Assembly: GCA_036897095.1 (NCBI GenBank)
Contig: JAYMSP010001177.1
Location: forward strand, 1-35,223
Source: Plantago elongata
Taxonomy: Eukaryota; Streptophyta; Magnoliopsida; Lamiales; Plantaginaceae
DNA length: 35,223 nt
Reading direction: 5' to 3'
Below the pieces are notes generated by a model that was given only the letters and a program-made list of their open reading frames with translations, had not been told where the DNA came from and made no database searches. A program made the position numbers and the translations under genes. Below are positions 10,902 through 20,644 of this stretch, in pieces. Every line of letters starts with the position of its first letter. Position 1 is the stretch's first letter.

Positions 10902-12843
10902 ATGTCTAACCCACCAAATCAGCCCAAATTGTTTCTAAAAATCTCCAAGTCGTCATATCCTCAACCTCTTCGTGCAGAGCCTCCTGAATTTGTGATTCCA
11001 GTTGAGGAATTGGGTGCTGATTCTGAATCAGAAACCAAAACTCCTTCACCTGTTCACTCTAAAACTCCATCTCCAAATCAGCTTGAGATCATTGAGGATG
11101 ACTCTTCCCCTTCTCATCCTTCGAGAGTTGCTGTTGAAACCCTTGCCAATCTAGGCTTTGATCTTATGGACGACAACACTAGTCCAATTGTTACTGAAGG
11201 AAAGGCTTCGGACAATGCTGGTTCCCCTAAAAATTCTCCACCTCCAGCTTCGAAGGAAGTCATGAAGAAATTTTGTCTGAAGAAATCAGGGAAACATGAA
11301 AGGATGAAGAGAATCAAGCTGAGGAAATTGGTGAAGAACACTTGGGAACACAAACTGAAGAAAGAGAGGAAAACATGGAGGAAGAAAAAGATGAAGCCGA
11401 ATCAAACACCACAGAGGAGAGTATGTCCGGTACTGGAGATGTTTTTGATGGTGAGTATGTCATAGAAAGAAGTGACTCTGAAAAAACAGTTAGTGAGCAA
11501 GTTCCTATGGATATTGATGACAATGATGAGTCAACATCTCAAACAGGTTATGGAAACCCTAATGATGATTGAAGTTCTGATAGTACATAAGAATATGAGG
11601 GTGATGAATTTTCTGAGGAATCTGATGAAGACTCAATGGATGTTGAAGAAACTGAATCTCAGCATGAAGAGGAGATCCCTGCACCAAATGCTCCTTTTGT
11701 CGATGTTAAACATAGATTGGGTAGGCGATGCACATGACTTCTTCTTCTATACTCAGGTAAATGCTGATAAATATCTATCTCTGGGAAATAGACCAGTTGA
11801 TGTTGAAAGAGTCATTGATGAAGTGACCTTTAAGGCTTATAATTTGGTTGAATTTTTTGAAGAAAAGGAAACTCTATTATGCTGTTACCCAGTATGAACC
11901 TTTTGTACCTGATGCAATAAGGGAATTCTATGCCCATTTGTCTGTGAACTTTGATAAAGTTGGAAGAGGAAAACAACATTGTATCTATATGAGAGGAGAG
12001 ATGTTCATGGTAGATGTTAGGGATATCAATGTTGTACTATATAGGGACAGAGAAGAAGTATAAACCTCCATTGATGTAACCTATGATGAGATTGCTAGGG
12101 AACTTACTCTAGGAAAACTGCAAGCATGACTAGTTGTTGGATCTATGGGTTTGAAATACTGCTCATCCTTGGTATCTGTCCTAGCAAGGATCTGTCTCTG
12201 TAACTAACTACCCTCATCCAACAACAATGAGTTGAGCAAGGAGGCTGAAATGTTGCTTTACAGGATCAAAATGGGATATAATGTGAATCTGGGTGAAAGA
12301 ATACTTCAACACCTTGAAAAGTTCAAGAAAAGGGGTTCCAAGGGACATCTCATTCTTCCTGCAATTCTGTTTTCTATTCTGAAGCTGCAAGATCTAATCA
12401 TCAATGAAGAAGTCTATCACAATGAATTTGAACTGATCTATGTGAATATGCAACTATTGAAAACCTTTAACAGAACTTGTGGTCTCCCATGGGTAAACTC
12501 TGATATGCTAGCTAATATGGAAGTACTAGAAGAACCTGTTGCTGTGGAAACCTCTGTTGTTCCTCCAGAAGTGCCTGAGTTTTCAACTGCTAGAGCTGCT
12601 GCAACTCAGATTGTCAGTATTGGGCCTAATGTTGACACTCATGATGAGTCAACATCCCTCCCCAGTGTTGAATCTCTTTCTGCATGTACTTTAACTAATC
12701 AAGACAAGCTGATCCTGGATCAAATCAGGATGGTGGATGCTCAAAATGCCAGTCTTCAAGAACAGGTCAACAAGAATTTGCAATTTAGGAGTTCTTTGGT
12801 GTCTTTTCTTTCCTCACAAAAAGGGGGAGATAAGACCATTTAA
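10902..12843 (+). pseudogene. Extra 3' reading frame of the copia element (env-like/'putative plant transposon protein')
   Basis: It opens at ATG 10902. The first ~190 codons are Pro/Ser/Glu-rich with strongly acidic, charged stretches (10902-11700, split over two frames). The middle part (11713-12063) includes 'REFYAHLSVNF' and 'CIYMRGEMFMVDVRDIN', which resembles the plant retrotransposon domain commonly called putative plant transposon protein. The last part (12232-12843) has 'SKGHLILPAILFSILKL' and ends in a Gln/Leu-rich segment compatible with a short coiled coil. Stops and frameshifts lie at about 11570, 11590, 11740-11860, 12061 and 12127. In SIRE-type elements the corresponding frame is called env-like. 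I see no clear signal peptide or membrane anchor here, so an envelope role is not supported by this copy. Confidence 0.6.
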
Positions 12844-13045
12844 ATTTTGAACTTTTTAAACTTCATTTGATTCTGAACAATGGTCTGTAATATTCTGAAT
12901 TTTGTTTTATGATTGTGTCTGTGTGCTTGCCTTGGTTAAAGGGGAGAATTTGAATTAAGGGGGAGTATATTGAACTGTTCTTACTTGAATTGTATGCTTG
13001 TGATTGATGCTTAATTCTTTCTATGGTGTTGTGATGAAAGACTAA

Positions 13046-13060
13046 GATTAAGGGGGAGAT
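13046..13060 (+). promoter_or_regulatory. Polypurine tract of the copia element
   Basis: GATTAAGGGGGAGAT directly abuts the 3' LTR, the expected place for the plus-strand primer. Similar GGGGGAG or GGGGAG tracts occur just upstream at about 12823, 12940 and 12960. Confidence 0.85.
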
Positions 13061-13817
13061 TGAAAGTGCAAGCTGCACTTGATAATAATCTTATCTTTAT
13101 TAACAAGTTCAATGTTTTTAGTTTTGATGTTGTGCTACAGGTTTTCAACATTGGAGACAACATTACAGATAACATTGACTTGTTGGAAACTTGGAGTCGA
13201 AGAAATCAAGAGGGTTAATTCACTGTCGACTCAATAAAGAATTATGAAAGAATATTTCAAGAAGAATGCAAGAAGGAAATAATCATTGAAGAATAAATAC
13301 TTAAAGGAAATTTCCTTCTAAACAAATATTGGAGAAAACAAGAACAAGAAAGTTGCCTTTGAAGAAATCCTTTCTCTCTTCTACTTAGAGACTGGCGAAC
13401 AAGTATATATAGAGAAGGATGTCGACCGAAACAACTTACACCTTCATTGATCATCTCTAGATCTTTATTCATTGATAGGTTCTTGTTTTCTGCTAGTCTT
13501 TGAGATTCCATCAAGAAAAATTTTCAACTAGAATAGGACTTTCACTACACTTATTCTAGGACTAGTGTTGGTGTTTTATCAATAGCATGTGATTGATTTA
13601 AAGCACCATTTTAATAATTCTACGTCACTGTTTGTAGAAATTTTGCCTACGGCACCGCCAATATATTTTATATATTTGCTTGATTTATTGAAAAAGATTG
13701 ATTATTCGTTGTTGTTTATTCTTCTAATGTTCAAGACAGTGTTGACTCGACATTGTAGTCAACATTGTCTACTGTTCCAGCGTTTAAAGTACCAATCCCG
13801 ATCCAACTGTTCTAACA
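13061..13817 (+). repeat. 3' LTR of the copia element
   Basis: It has the same 757-bp length and the same termini as 3432-4188. TATATATAG lies at 13404-13412. It differs from the 5' LTR by about 60 substitutions and a few 1-2 bp indels (approximate hand count). Confidence 0.94.
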
Positions 13818-13822
13818 ATTTC
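13818..13822. repeat. Target-site duplication ATTTC, right copy
   Basis: It matches 3427-3431 exactly. Confidence 0.93.
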
Positions 13823-14225
13823 CTTGTTGTCGAACAATTCTTCCATTCTAGTGCATACAATTGGTAGATCTAAGCATGCACGAAAAATCTCGTTCGATAT
13901 TGATCGCGACAAGCTTGCATGTCTTTTTCATTGGCCCTCCGCACATAAGTTGGACCAAACACTGCAGTAACAACATCACATAAAACTTCGTTAGACAAGT
14001 GAATGAAGAAGATTAATTGAGACGGGTGTACTCATCAACAGAGTCATCGACTACACCATAAGCAAGCATTCTTACTGATGTTGTGCACTTCTGAAAGGAT
14101 GGTAAGCCATATTTACCAAGGGCATTCGAGGATGGAACAAAGTAGGAATCATGTGCGGTCATTGTTTCAACTATCCCTAAAAATAGATGACTAATTCTGA
14201 ACCTCCGTCAAAATTGTTTTGCCGT
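13818..14225 (-). pseudogene. PIF/Harbinger transposase pseudogene, N-terminal half
   Basis: The minus strand from about 14225 reads a piece with 'RRFRISHLFLGIVETM' then 'AHDSYFV', then 'QKCTTSVRMLAYGV' and 'DEYTRL' (stop just after, near 14017). A shift of frame then gives 'AVFGPTYVRRANEKDMQ' and 'ALEWKNCS' next to the copia insertion. This is the conserved N-terminal run of plant PIF/Harbinger transposases (LFLRIV..., LQKCTAAIRMLAYG, DEY, FG..YLRRP, HWEWKNCP). The catalytic Asp region (usually GSIDCMHWEWKNC) is eroded. The gene continues at 3431-2790. No terminal inverted repeats were identified. Confidence 0.75.
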
Positions 14226-14396
14226 GTATGTTTGAACCTCCTCGAAGTAGTCTCCATTTGTCATTCTTTCCATTTCTAACACTTTCGGTTAACATAGTTA
14301 AGATTATGCTTCTACTTTGAACATGTCGGATTTTGAATCGTAATTTAACCCTAGTTACACGACAACTTATGATGTTTAACATCAAATCTATACTTG

Positions 14397-14786
14397 GGTG
14401 ATTTCAAGTCAGATCCATAGATATTAACGGGGTTGAGAACATCTGTAATGTCCCATAATTCCAAGTCAGATTCATAGATATTAACGGGGTTGAGAACACC
14501 AATCATATTAACAAGGTGCACCTTTCTTTTCGGGAATCTACCTAGGAAAACTTTAGAGTTATTCGTGCTTGCTCTGGAATAATTCTATGATGGGTGACCA
14601 ACTGGGAAGTCTCCCGATTCGCGCACGAGTGAGGCCAAAGTGTGCAGGGAAGGACTTGTGTTGGTACAGTGGGGCCATCATATCACCCAGGGAGCTGACC
14701 ATGAGTAACCGCATTGGCCCATAAGGGGTGGACAGTTGGTCGGACCAGGTGCGGTGGGGACGTCGCACAACTCAAGAGTGGGTGAA
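14397..14786 (+). mobile_element. Cassandra-like TRIM sequence, unit A, with 5S rRNA-derived segment
   Basis: Unit A begins TGTAATGTCCC at 14444, like Cassandra LTRs that start TGTAACATCCC. A 47-base partial copy (14397-14443) precedes it. Within it, 14555-14614 matches plant 5S rRNA from the box A region (GTGCTTG) through box C, with GATGGGTGACC at 14590-14600 and CTGGGAAGTC after it. The rest, including GTTGGTACAGTGG and the ATATCACCC segment, is LTR-specific and shared with unit B. The long minus-strand open frames across units A and B are by-products of this repeat. Confidence 0.7.
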
Positions 14787-15196
14787 TGTAACATCCCCGA
14801 ATTTCAAGTCAGATCCATAGAGCTTAAAGGGGTTGAGAACGCTACTCATATCAACAAGGTGCACCTTTCTTTTCGAAAATCTTCCTAGGAGAACTTCAGA
14901 GTGAAACATGCTTGCTCTAGAGCAATCCTAGGATGGGTGACCAACTGGGAAGTCTCCCGGTTCGTTCACGAGTGATGCCAAAGTGGTCGGGGAAGAATTT
15001 GTGTTGGTATAGTGGAACCAACATATCACCCCGAGGCTGCCCATGAGTAACTGCTAGTGTACGAGTGAGGTCAAAGTGCGAGGGAAAGGGTTTGTGTTGA
15101 TACAGTGGAGCCAACATATCACCCCGAGAGTTGTCCATGAGTTACCGCGTCGGCCCAAAGGTCGAGTCTCGACTGATTAGTGGTCTGATCGTTACA
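14787..15196 (+). mobile_element. Cassandra-like TRIM sequence, unit B, with internal duplication
   Basis: It starts TGTAACATCCCC directly after unit A and ends GTTACA at 15196, giving TG...CA termini. The 5S-derived part is at about 14899-14960 and includes CTAGGATGGGTGACC. The 3' part is duplicated: 14969-15060 and 15061-15152 are two diverged 92-base copies, each from ACGAGTGA to the CATGAGT region. The head-to-tail order of A and B fits unequal recombination between terminal repeats. No target duplication was found. Confidence 0.7.
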
Positions 15197-15223
15197 CCGT
15201 CTTTGATGAGACTTTGTGATACT

Positions 15224-15448
15224 TCTATATCTATATTATTATAAAAGTAAAGACCATTAAGGTAGTCAGCAGATTAAATTTTCATTTCTTTTTTTACGCC
15301 ATATTTCATTTTTTTTCACTTGCAACAAATTATATGATACCTTATTAAAAATTAAACTATAACTAATAGTCTTTCAATCATGTAAATTATTAATTTAAAA
15401 CCTTTTCAACAAAAATGAGCATCACGCGATTACGTGTGTCAATTTTAG
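15224..15448 (+). mobile_element. Possible Helitron-like fragment
   Basis: The 5' side, TCTATATCTATATTATTAT followed by AAAAG, resembles plant Helitron starts (TC, then AT-rich, then TATAAAAG). Near 15425-15435 there is a small hairpin CACG-CGATTA-CGTG, and the sequence ends in TTAG followed by T. A canonical end would be CTRR, so the 3' end is off-consensus. Low confidence. Confidence 0.25.
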
Positions 15449-15723
15449 TGTATGATAAAAAATACGTGATTGTTGAAAAAGTAGTTTGAATTGAAAAAAT
15501 TCAATTTTAAATTATTCTTTTTATTTTCAATTTAAATATGTATCCTAAACTGCAAGGGACAAACCGCCCTCTTGAACAGGGACGTCGAGTCTCAAACCGA
15601 TTGAACCAGAATTGTATCTTTCCGGTTAGCTTTTATCACACGGATAGATAATCAAATTGAAATCGTTTCAGTATTTCCTTCATCTCATTCAGGTGCTGGA
15701 TTATGGTCTATAGCAGAAGAGTG

Positions 15724-15741
15724 ATGCAGATTTGGGCATAA
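15724..15741 (+). promoter_or_regulatory. Short upstream ORF before CRL
   Basis: ATG at 15724 opens a five-codon frame (MQIWA) closed by TAA at 15739-15741, 33 bases before the CRL start. A 14-base repeat, ATTTGGGCATAACA, occurs at 15730-15743 and 15762-15775; its second copy ends on the A of the CRL ATG. If the transcript starts upstream of 15724, this frame could lower CRL translation. That is inference. Confidence 0.4.
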
Positions 15742-15774
15742 CACTAATACTATTACTGCGAATTTGGGCATAAC

Positions 15775-18700
15775 ATGTGCACTGACGGCTCGATTTCTGG
15801 TTCGGAGTCGGGGTCGGAATCAGGTTCAAATGGGTGGGGCAGGGCCAGAGGCGTGGTGGTGAACGCCGTCGTTTTAATCGGCGGTGCGTTGCTCCTGAAG
15901 CGCCTCACCAAGTCCACCACTCGTTGGGACCACACTCGCATCGTTGCCGATTCTCTTGCCGGTGAAAAGGTAGCGAATTCATTGCTTGATCGATCCATTG
16001 TCTTTCGGTTTTACGTTGATTGCTGTTCAATTCTTCATTTATCCTCGTCGTCGTTAGTCATTGTTGATAATTGAGAATTGTGTTTGCTAGTTTTCGAGGG
16101 AGCAAGCATCAAGAGACCCTGACAATTATTTTAATTTGAGGTACTTCGCCCCTTTGTTTTAATTCAGTTATACTACATGTTTTCTAAGTTGTGATCACTA
16201 CTCTATACTTCCGTGATTAGGACTAATTAATGCGTTAGTGTAAAAGCTCGAAAACGAATATGTTTATGCATCTGATACCAAAGATGGACACTAGTAGGGT
16301 GTGTAGATAGTTTATTTTACACTTTAGTTCATTTGGAGAGTAAGGAGCTGAGAATAAGTGAGAATGGTTATTCCGTTGAGTAATTGGTTGTGTCATGTGT
16401 GAGTTAATAGTGTTTCTATCCTAACTGGAAAAATTTCAACCCGCTTCTCTTAATCATCATTAATTAATTTTATAGATGGCTTTCATGCCCTGCTGCAGAA
16501 ATGGTGGATGGCTCGAGGGTTCTGTACTTTGAACAGGTAGGATTTGTGAATATCTAATTGAAGTTTACTGTTTAGCACAAATCCGCACTTAAAGAATAAG
16601 TATGTTTGTGGATTATTCTGAGCAGGCATTCTGGAGGACTCCTCATAAACCCTTTCGCCAGGTAAATTGACTTACTTCAACAGTTGAAAGTTTTAAGACA
16701 AAGATTTCATGCTATATATTTCCTTGGCTATAAGTACTTTTAGTCTTTGGTGATTCTCCTATGCAAAAGTAGTATACAGTCCTGCAATAATATCCTCCAT
16801 GCTAGCTTCTGAATGAAAACAATAGATACAATGTTCACCTCTATACTTATCAATGTACTCTGACAGCAATCTTGATGCAGAGATTCTTCATGGTAAAGCC
16901 TTGCTCAAAGGAGATGAAATGTGATGTTGAGGTTAGTTTCAAGTTTCAATCATGTGTTAATATATTCCTCTCTTTAGAAAGAGTGTATGAATATATCCGT
17001 AATTCTACCTAGATTATTCATGTTTTTCACCTTTATACCTAAGACCCATTTTGACTCATGTTCTCTTGGACAGATGACCACATATGCAATTCGGGATGCA
17101 GAGGAATACAAGAACTTTTGCGATCGCCCAAGGGATCAACGACCCCAGTCTGAGGAAGTTATTGGGGTAAATTTGATTACATTTCATATCCGTTTCCTGT
17201 TTTAAAGGTCTTATGAAAACTTGTATGATTGTGGGAAGACAGTTCTCACATACTGTATTGAACTTGTTATTGGGATTATGTTGAGAAAGGAAAATCTCCA
17301 ACCATGCCACTCTTCCTGATCTCTTTTTCTTGTGGTGTTATTAGTTTAAGGTTTGGTCAACTACGATTGGTTTGAAGTTTGAACTGAACAAGCTGTTTGT
17401 TTAAGTACTGCTGTTTAAGGAAGCACGAAATGGTGGAATAGAGATACATGACAATTGTAGAATTTTACAAAATGGTGGAAAAATTAGACTCTATCTAAGT
17501 GGACAATTGAAGAGTTACCTTCAACAAATGAGTAAATGACACAGAACACTAGAGTTATCATAGAGTAGTTCTACCCACGTTGGTAATTTTTCTCGATAAG
17601 CATTTTTCTTGAAAATCCTTCAAGTTATGCGGAGTTTTTCCTGTTATCCATTTTGGCCAAGTGCACTGATAGCTATGTAGATGTGGATTCCTTGATATTG
17701 CTGTTGTTCTTAGGATAGCATATACAATATCTTAAGTTCTGAACCGATCATTAATCGGGAAGTTTCAAAAACAGAGGGAAAAAAAGTTATATTTGGGACT
17801 TCTAAATTAGTGCTCTAGAGTCTTTCGCAGAAAAAGAGTTTGATATCCTACTCCTGACTAGTGTTTCATAAAGTGGATTTTGTAGCTCCTAACCAGCAAG
17901 CTTTAAAATAATTATTGATGATATAAAGTATGGACCAACTTCTTGGAAAAAGGGACTGCTAGAGTTGGCTCGAATGGTATCAGTGTCTTGGCTTGAGTTG
18001 CAACTTATTTTGTCTACCTAAAATTTTGTATTGCTTTTTATGGGTCTGCCTCTTTCTTCTTCTCCCAGACTTTAACAAACTCAAACTATAAAATATCTAC
18101 TCCCTGCTATATCCATACATACTTTGTCAACAGTGTTTGTTGCCATGAGCAACAAGATGAAGTTTGTTTCAAGGAAACGTTTCACTGGGAGGGGTAGGGT
18201 GCATAGGGTTAGAAGAGTTTTAGGCTGGGTAAGGACACGGACACCAAAAGATAGAGAATGACGTAGGAATGCAGGAATTGGGTGAGATAATAGAGACCTA
18301 ATGATGTCACCATGTGCACGGAACCATTCTTTAAAATTTTACATTTTCAATCAAACTGATTCATCAAATGTTTTCTCATTAGAGTTCTTATTTTTCCTGT
18401 CACTGTAACGCTAACTTCAAGCATTACACTTCAGGATATTGCAGAGCATTTGACAACAGTACATCTAAAACGGTGCGAACGAGGGAAACGTTGCTTGTAT
18501 GAAGGTTCAACTCCTCCAGATGGATTTCCTAATACATGGGTACACTGGTTATTGCCCTGCTGACTGTATTTTGCTTCAGTACCTGCTTTAATAGTTATTC
18601 CATGAAATCTGTTCCTATTTAAGACAATAGCATAAAAATGACGGTGTTAATATGCTTGATTGCTTAATGTCCCATTATGTTATTTTTACTGCATTGAGTC

Positions 18701-19285
18701 CTCTTATTTAAAGACTGCATCAATTCACAAAAAGACTCTGCATCAGAAACTCTTTGCTTAAAGCCCAGAATGTTTTTCTGCTTTAGCTTTTAAATTTCGA
18801 AGACAGGTGTTTTGTTTCCAAAGTTCTGAAAACCATTTTATGCTGTAAAACTAATGGCAAATCTGGCATTTTAGTTGAACTGACATAAACAAATAGGTTT
18901 GACATTTCATTCCAGTACTTTCATACTTTGTTTTGAGTATATATTATTTATCTGCTGCAGAGTGGTGCAGCATATTGTACCTCAGAACTTGCTGTTCTGA
19001 AAAATGGGGAAATACACACACAGGACAGAGGCTACGATGGTGAAGGAAAGCAAGTGAGTTTCAAGGATAGATATATGGTTGTGCAAACATTGAATCACCA
19101 ATTATTTCCATTGTTTATTTACACCAGTTTCTTCTTTCGTGTTTCAGGTATGGGGTGGGAAGGGAGGTCCATATGAGTTCAAACCAGCTCCAGCCTCGAG
19201 CTTTAGCGATCCATTTACTCCTTTAAATTTTCCTCCCCAGTTCGCGGAGAAAAGGATAGAAGGTTCATTTGTCCTCCAAGAATGA
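15775..19285 (+). CDS. CRL: Chromophore lyase CRL (CRUMPLED LEAF), chloroplastic
   Basis: Nine exons with GT-AG introns join in frame: 15775-15969, 16091-16140, 16476-16536, 16626-16661, 16881-16931, 17074-17166, 18435-18539, 18961-19053, 19148-19285. They total 822 bp, 273 aa. The N-terminus is Gly/Ser/Glu-rich (repeated GSES). A membrane segment follows at residues 27-41, then KRLTKSTTRWDH and a CpcT/CpeT-type domain with 'CPAAEMVDGSRVLYFEQ', 'AFWRTPHKPFRQRFFMVKPC', 'YAIRDAEEYKNFCDRP', 'LYEGSTPPDGFPNTW', 'SGAAYCTSELAVLKNGEI' and 'GGPYEFKPAP'. Arabidopsis CRL is a plastid outer-envelope protein; its loss disturbs plastid division and plant form. Despite the lyase name, a bilin substrate in plants is unproven. 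The start is the only Met in exon 1. Length fits the family and nothing looks broken. Intron 6 is long (1,268 bp). It converges on the rubredoxin-like gene 582 bp away. Confidence 0.93.
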
Positions 19286-19867
19286 TTGCTTCTTATAATC
19301 AACTTAGATTATGTAAATTTAGTGCACCTTCCAGATACACTGAGATTTATACTTGTCTCTGTACATATGCCTCAATGATATGGACTTGCCTGAAAGTAGT
19401 AGCAAGGAAAATTAAGCTACCCAGAATCATTTTGTCATGTTATTGTTCTGATTAGTGAATGATCATAACGTCTGAGGTTCAACTGCAGTTCAGTTTGGAG
19501 ATAGCTCTTTATTTCAGTGTCTAGATTGTTCTATCCTAGGTTTTCTGACCGGTGAGGGGGTCTGAGTTTCCTTAAATGGAAATAACACTTGTTGGGGAAA
19601 GGCCTCCCATATTTGGGTTATGATTATGCTCGAATATGGAACAAGCGAAAAAAAAGCTAATCTTCGCGTTCACTTCAGAATAAAGGTGGTTTCTGAGAAA
19701 TGCCATTTCAAGATACCTATCTTATTGTGTTTCAGCGATAACATTATGTAATTTTGTGTATGTAGATGAAGAAATGTGCAGGTAGAATATATAGAAGTAA
19801 ATTACACAAAATTGACTGAAAGAAAATTGCTTGTTTCTTTTAACTACATGAAGCCTGAAACTCCATT
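19286..19867. other. Intergenic region between convergent CRL and rubredoxin-like genes
   Basis: About 580 bp that must hold both 3' UTRs. It is AT-rich with no other gene or repeat recognised. Exact poly(A) sites cannot be set from the sequence. Confidence 0.6.
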
Positions 19868-20644
19868 TCAGGCAGTGCTGTTGATGTAGAAGTAGAGAGC
19901 AATGAGTGCTGCAGCTCCTAGTGCTACCGCGAAAGGCAAAGCTTGCCTGCATAAGATTGTTAACGACTATTCAGTTCATGATACATACATGTATATATAC
20001 TACGAAGGAAATCGTTACAGTGAGGGTTAAGGCATTACCCGACAGCTTCATCTTTCTTAATCTGCTCTTTTCTAGCTTTGCGAACTTCTAAACTGTTAGC
20101 ATCTTTCGTCACTGGAGGCGTATATTCCCTGAATCTCCTCTTTGGAGCACCACAAACTGCATTTAAACCAAGAAATTGGTCACAATTCTCAAGCTAAGCA
20201 GAATTCGGGAACATAGCTCGAAAATGGAGTATATATAATGTTACCAGGGCAAAAGTACTTGTCTTGTAACTTTTCAAAAGGAGTTCTGTCATTGTAGATA
20301 TACCTGCATCATAATCACCACCATCCAATGCATATATAATTATTTCTATATAAAATAATCGAACTTTACAGAACATTTAAAGAAAAAAAAGCAGTTAGAA
20401 ATGTTTAAAGAAATATATACCCACAATCACGGCAGATATAGGCTTGCTTGGCAGCTAGTCGCATTGTGATTTTTAGAGCTCTAGCAGGAGCACCAGGCAC
20501 TTTAGCCGGACGCAGGAACTGAAGGGATGGCAGGAAGGACGATTTGAGTGCATAACGGTTCTTGGCCAGGCGAAGACCGGTGGCATTCCCGGGTTGAGAT
20601 AGGAGTGGTGATGCAGCTGCCATGGCCTTGGTTGGTGGTACCAA
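19868..20644 (-). CDS. Rubredoxin-like plastid protein with C-terminal membrane anchor
   Basis: Four minus-strand exons join in frame: 20644-20421, 20303-20245, 20156-20039, 19946-19868, all GT-AG, 480 bp, 159 aa. The N-terminal ~60 residues are Ala/Ser/Arg/Lys-rich with few acidic residues, as in plastid transit peptides. The rubredoxin core has the two knuckles C71-R-D-C74-G-Y and C93-P-V-C96-G-A, the four Cys that would hold one iron. A charged helix follows (V..RKARKEQIKKDEA), then a membrane segment at residues 137-155 and a short tail. Plant relatives are thylakoid or plastid-targeted electron-transfer or assembly proteins; the exact role of this member is not known to me. A second in-frame ATG at residue 8 (20623) could be the real start. 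GATAAG, a light-box core, lies at 20726-20731 upstream. From memory, the Arabidopsis equivalent is At5g51010, next to CRL. Confidence 0.9.

Larger units (their letters stand above)
3432..13817 (+). mobile_element. Complete but degenerate Ty1/copia retrotransposon, SIRE/Maximus-like
   Basis: Two 757-bp LTRs (3432-4188 and 13061-13817) beginning TGAAAG and ending TAACA enclose a tRNA-Met-type primer site, a gag with two zinc knuckles, the copia order protease-integrase-reverse transcriptase-RNase H, an extra downstream reading frame and a GGGGGAGAT polypurine tract. A 5-bp target duplication flanks it. The total of 10,386 bp is about twice a usual copia element. The excess and the 3' extra frame are typical of the SIRE/Maximus lineage. 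All reading frames carry stops and frameshifts. The LTRs differ at about 60 of 757 positions (my count by eye, approximate), so the insertion is not recent. It lies inside a PIF/Harbinger pseudogene of opposite strand. Confidence 0.95.

Noticed and set aside
14557..14614. 5S rRNA gene
   Set aside because: Only the box A to box C part resembles 5S. The 5' half is missing or unrecognisable and the sequence is embedded in LTR-like repeats, so a Cassandra-type derivative fits better.
14559..15138. Minus-strand frames (69 and 73 codons) similar to each other
   Set aside because: Their similarity reflects the repeated Cassandra-like units, not a protein family. Part of each is the complement of 5S rRNA-derived sequence.
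15753..15998. 81-codon minus-strand frame
   Set aside because: It is antisense to CRL exon 1 and mirrors its GC-rich coding sequence.
16932..17205. 72-codon plus-strand frame across CRL intron 5 and exon 6
   Set aside because: Only the exon 6 part (17074-17166) is coding. The rest is intron read-through.
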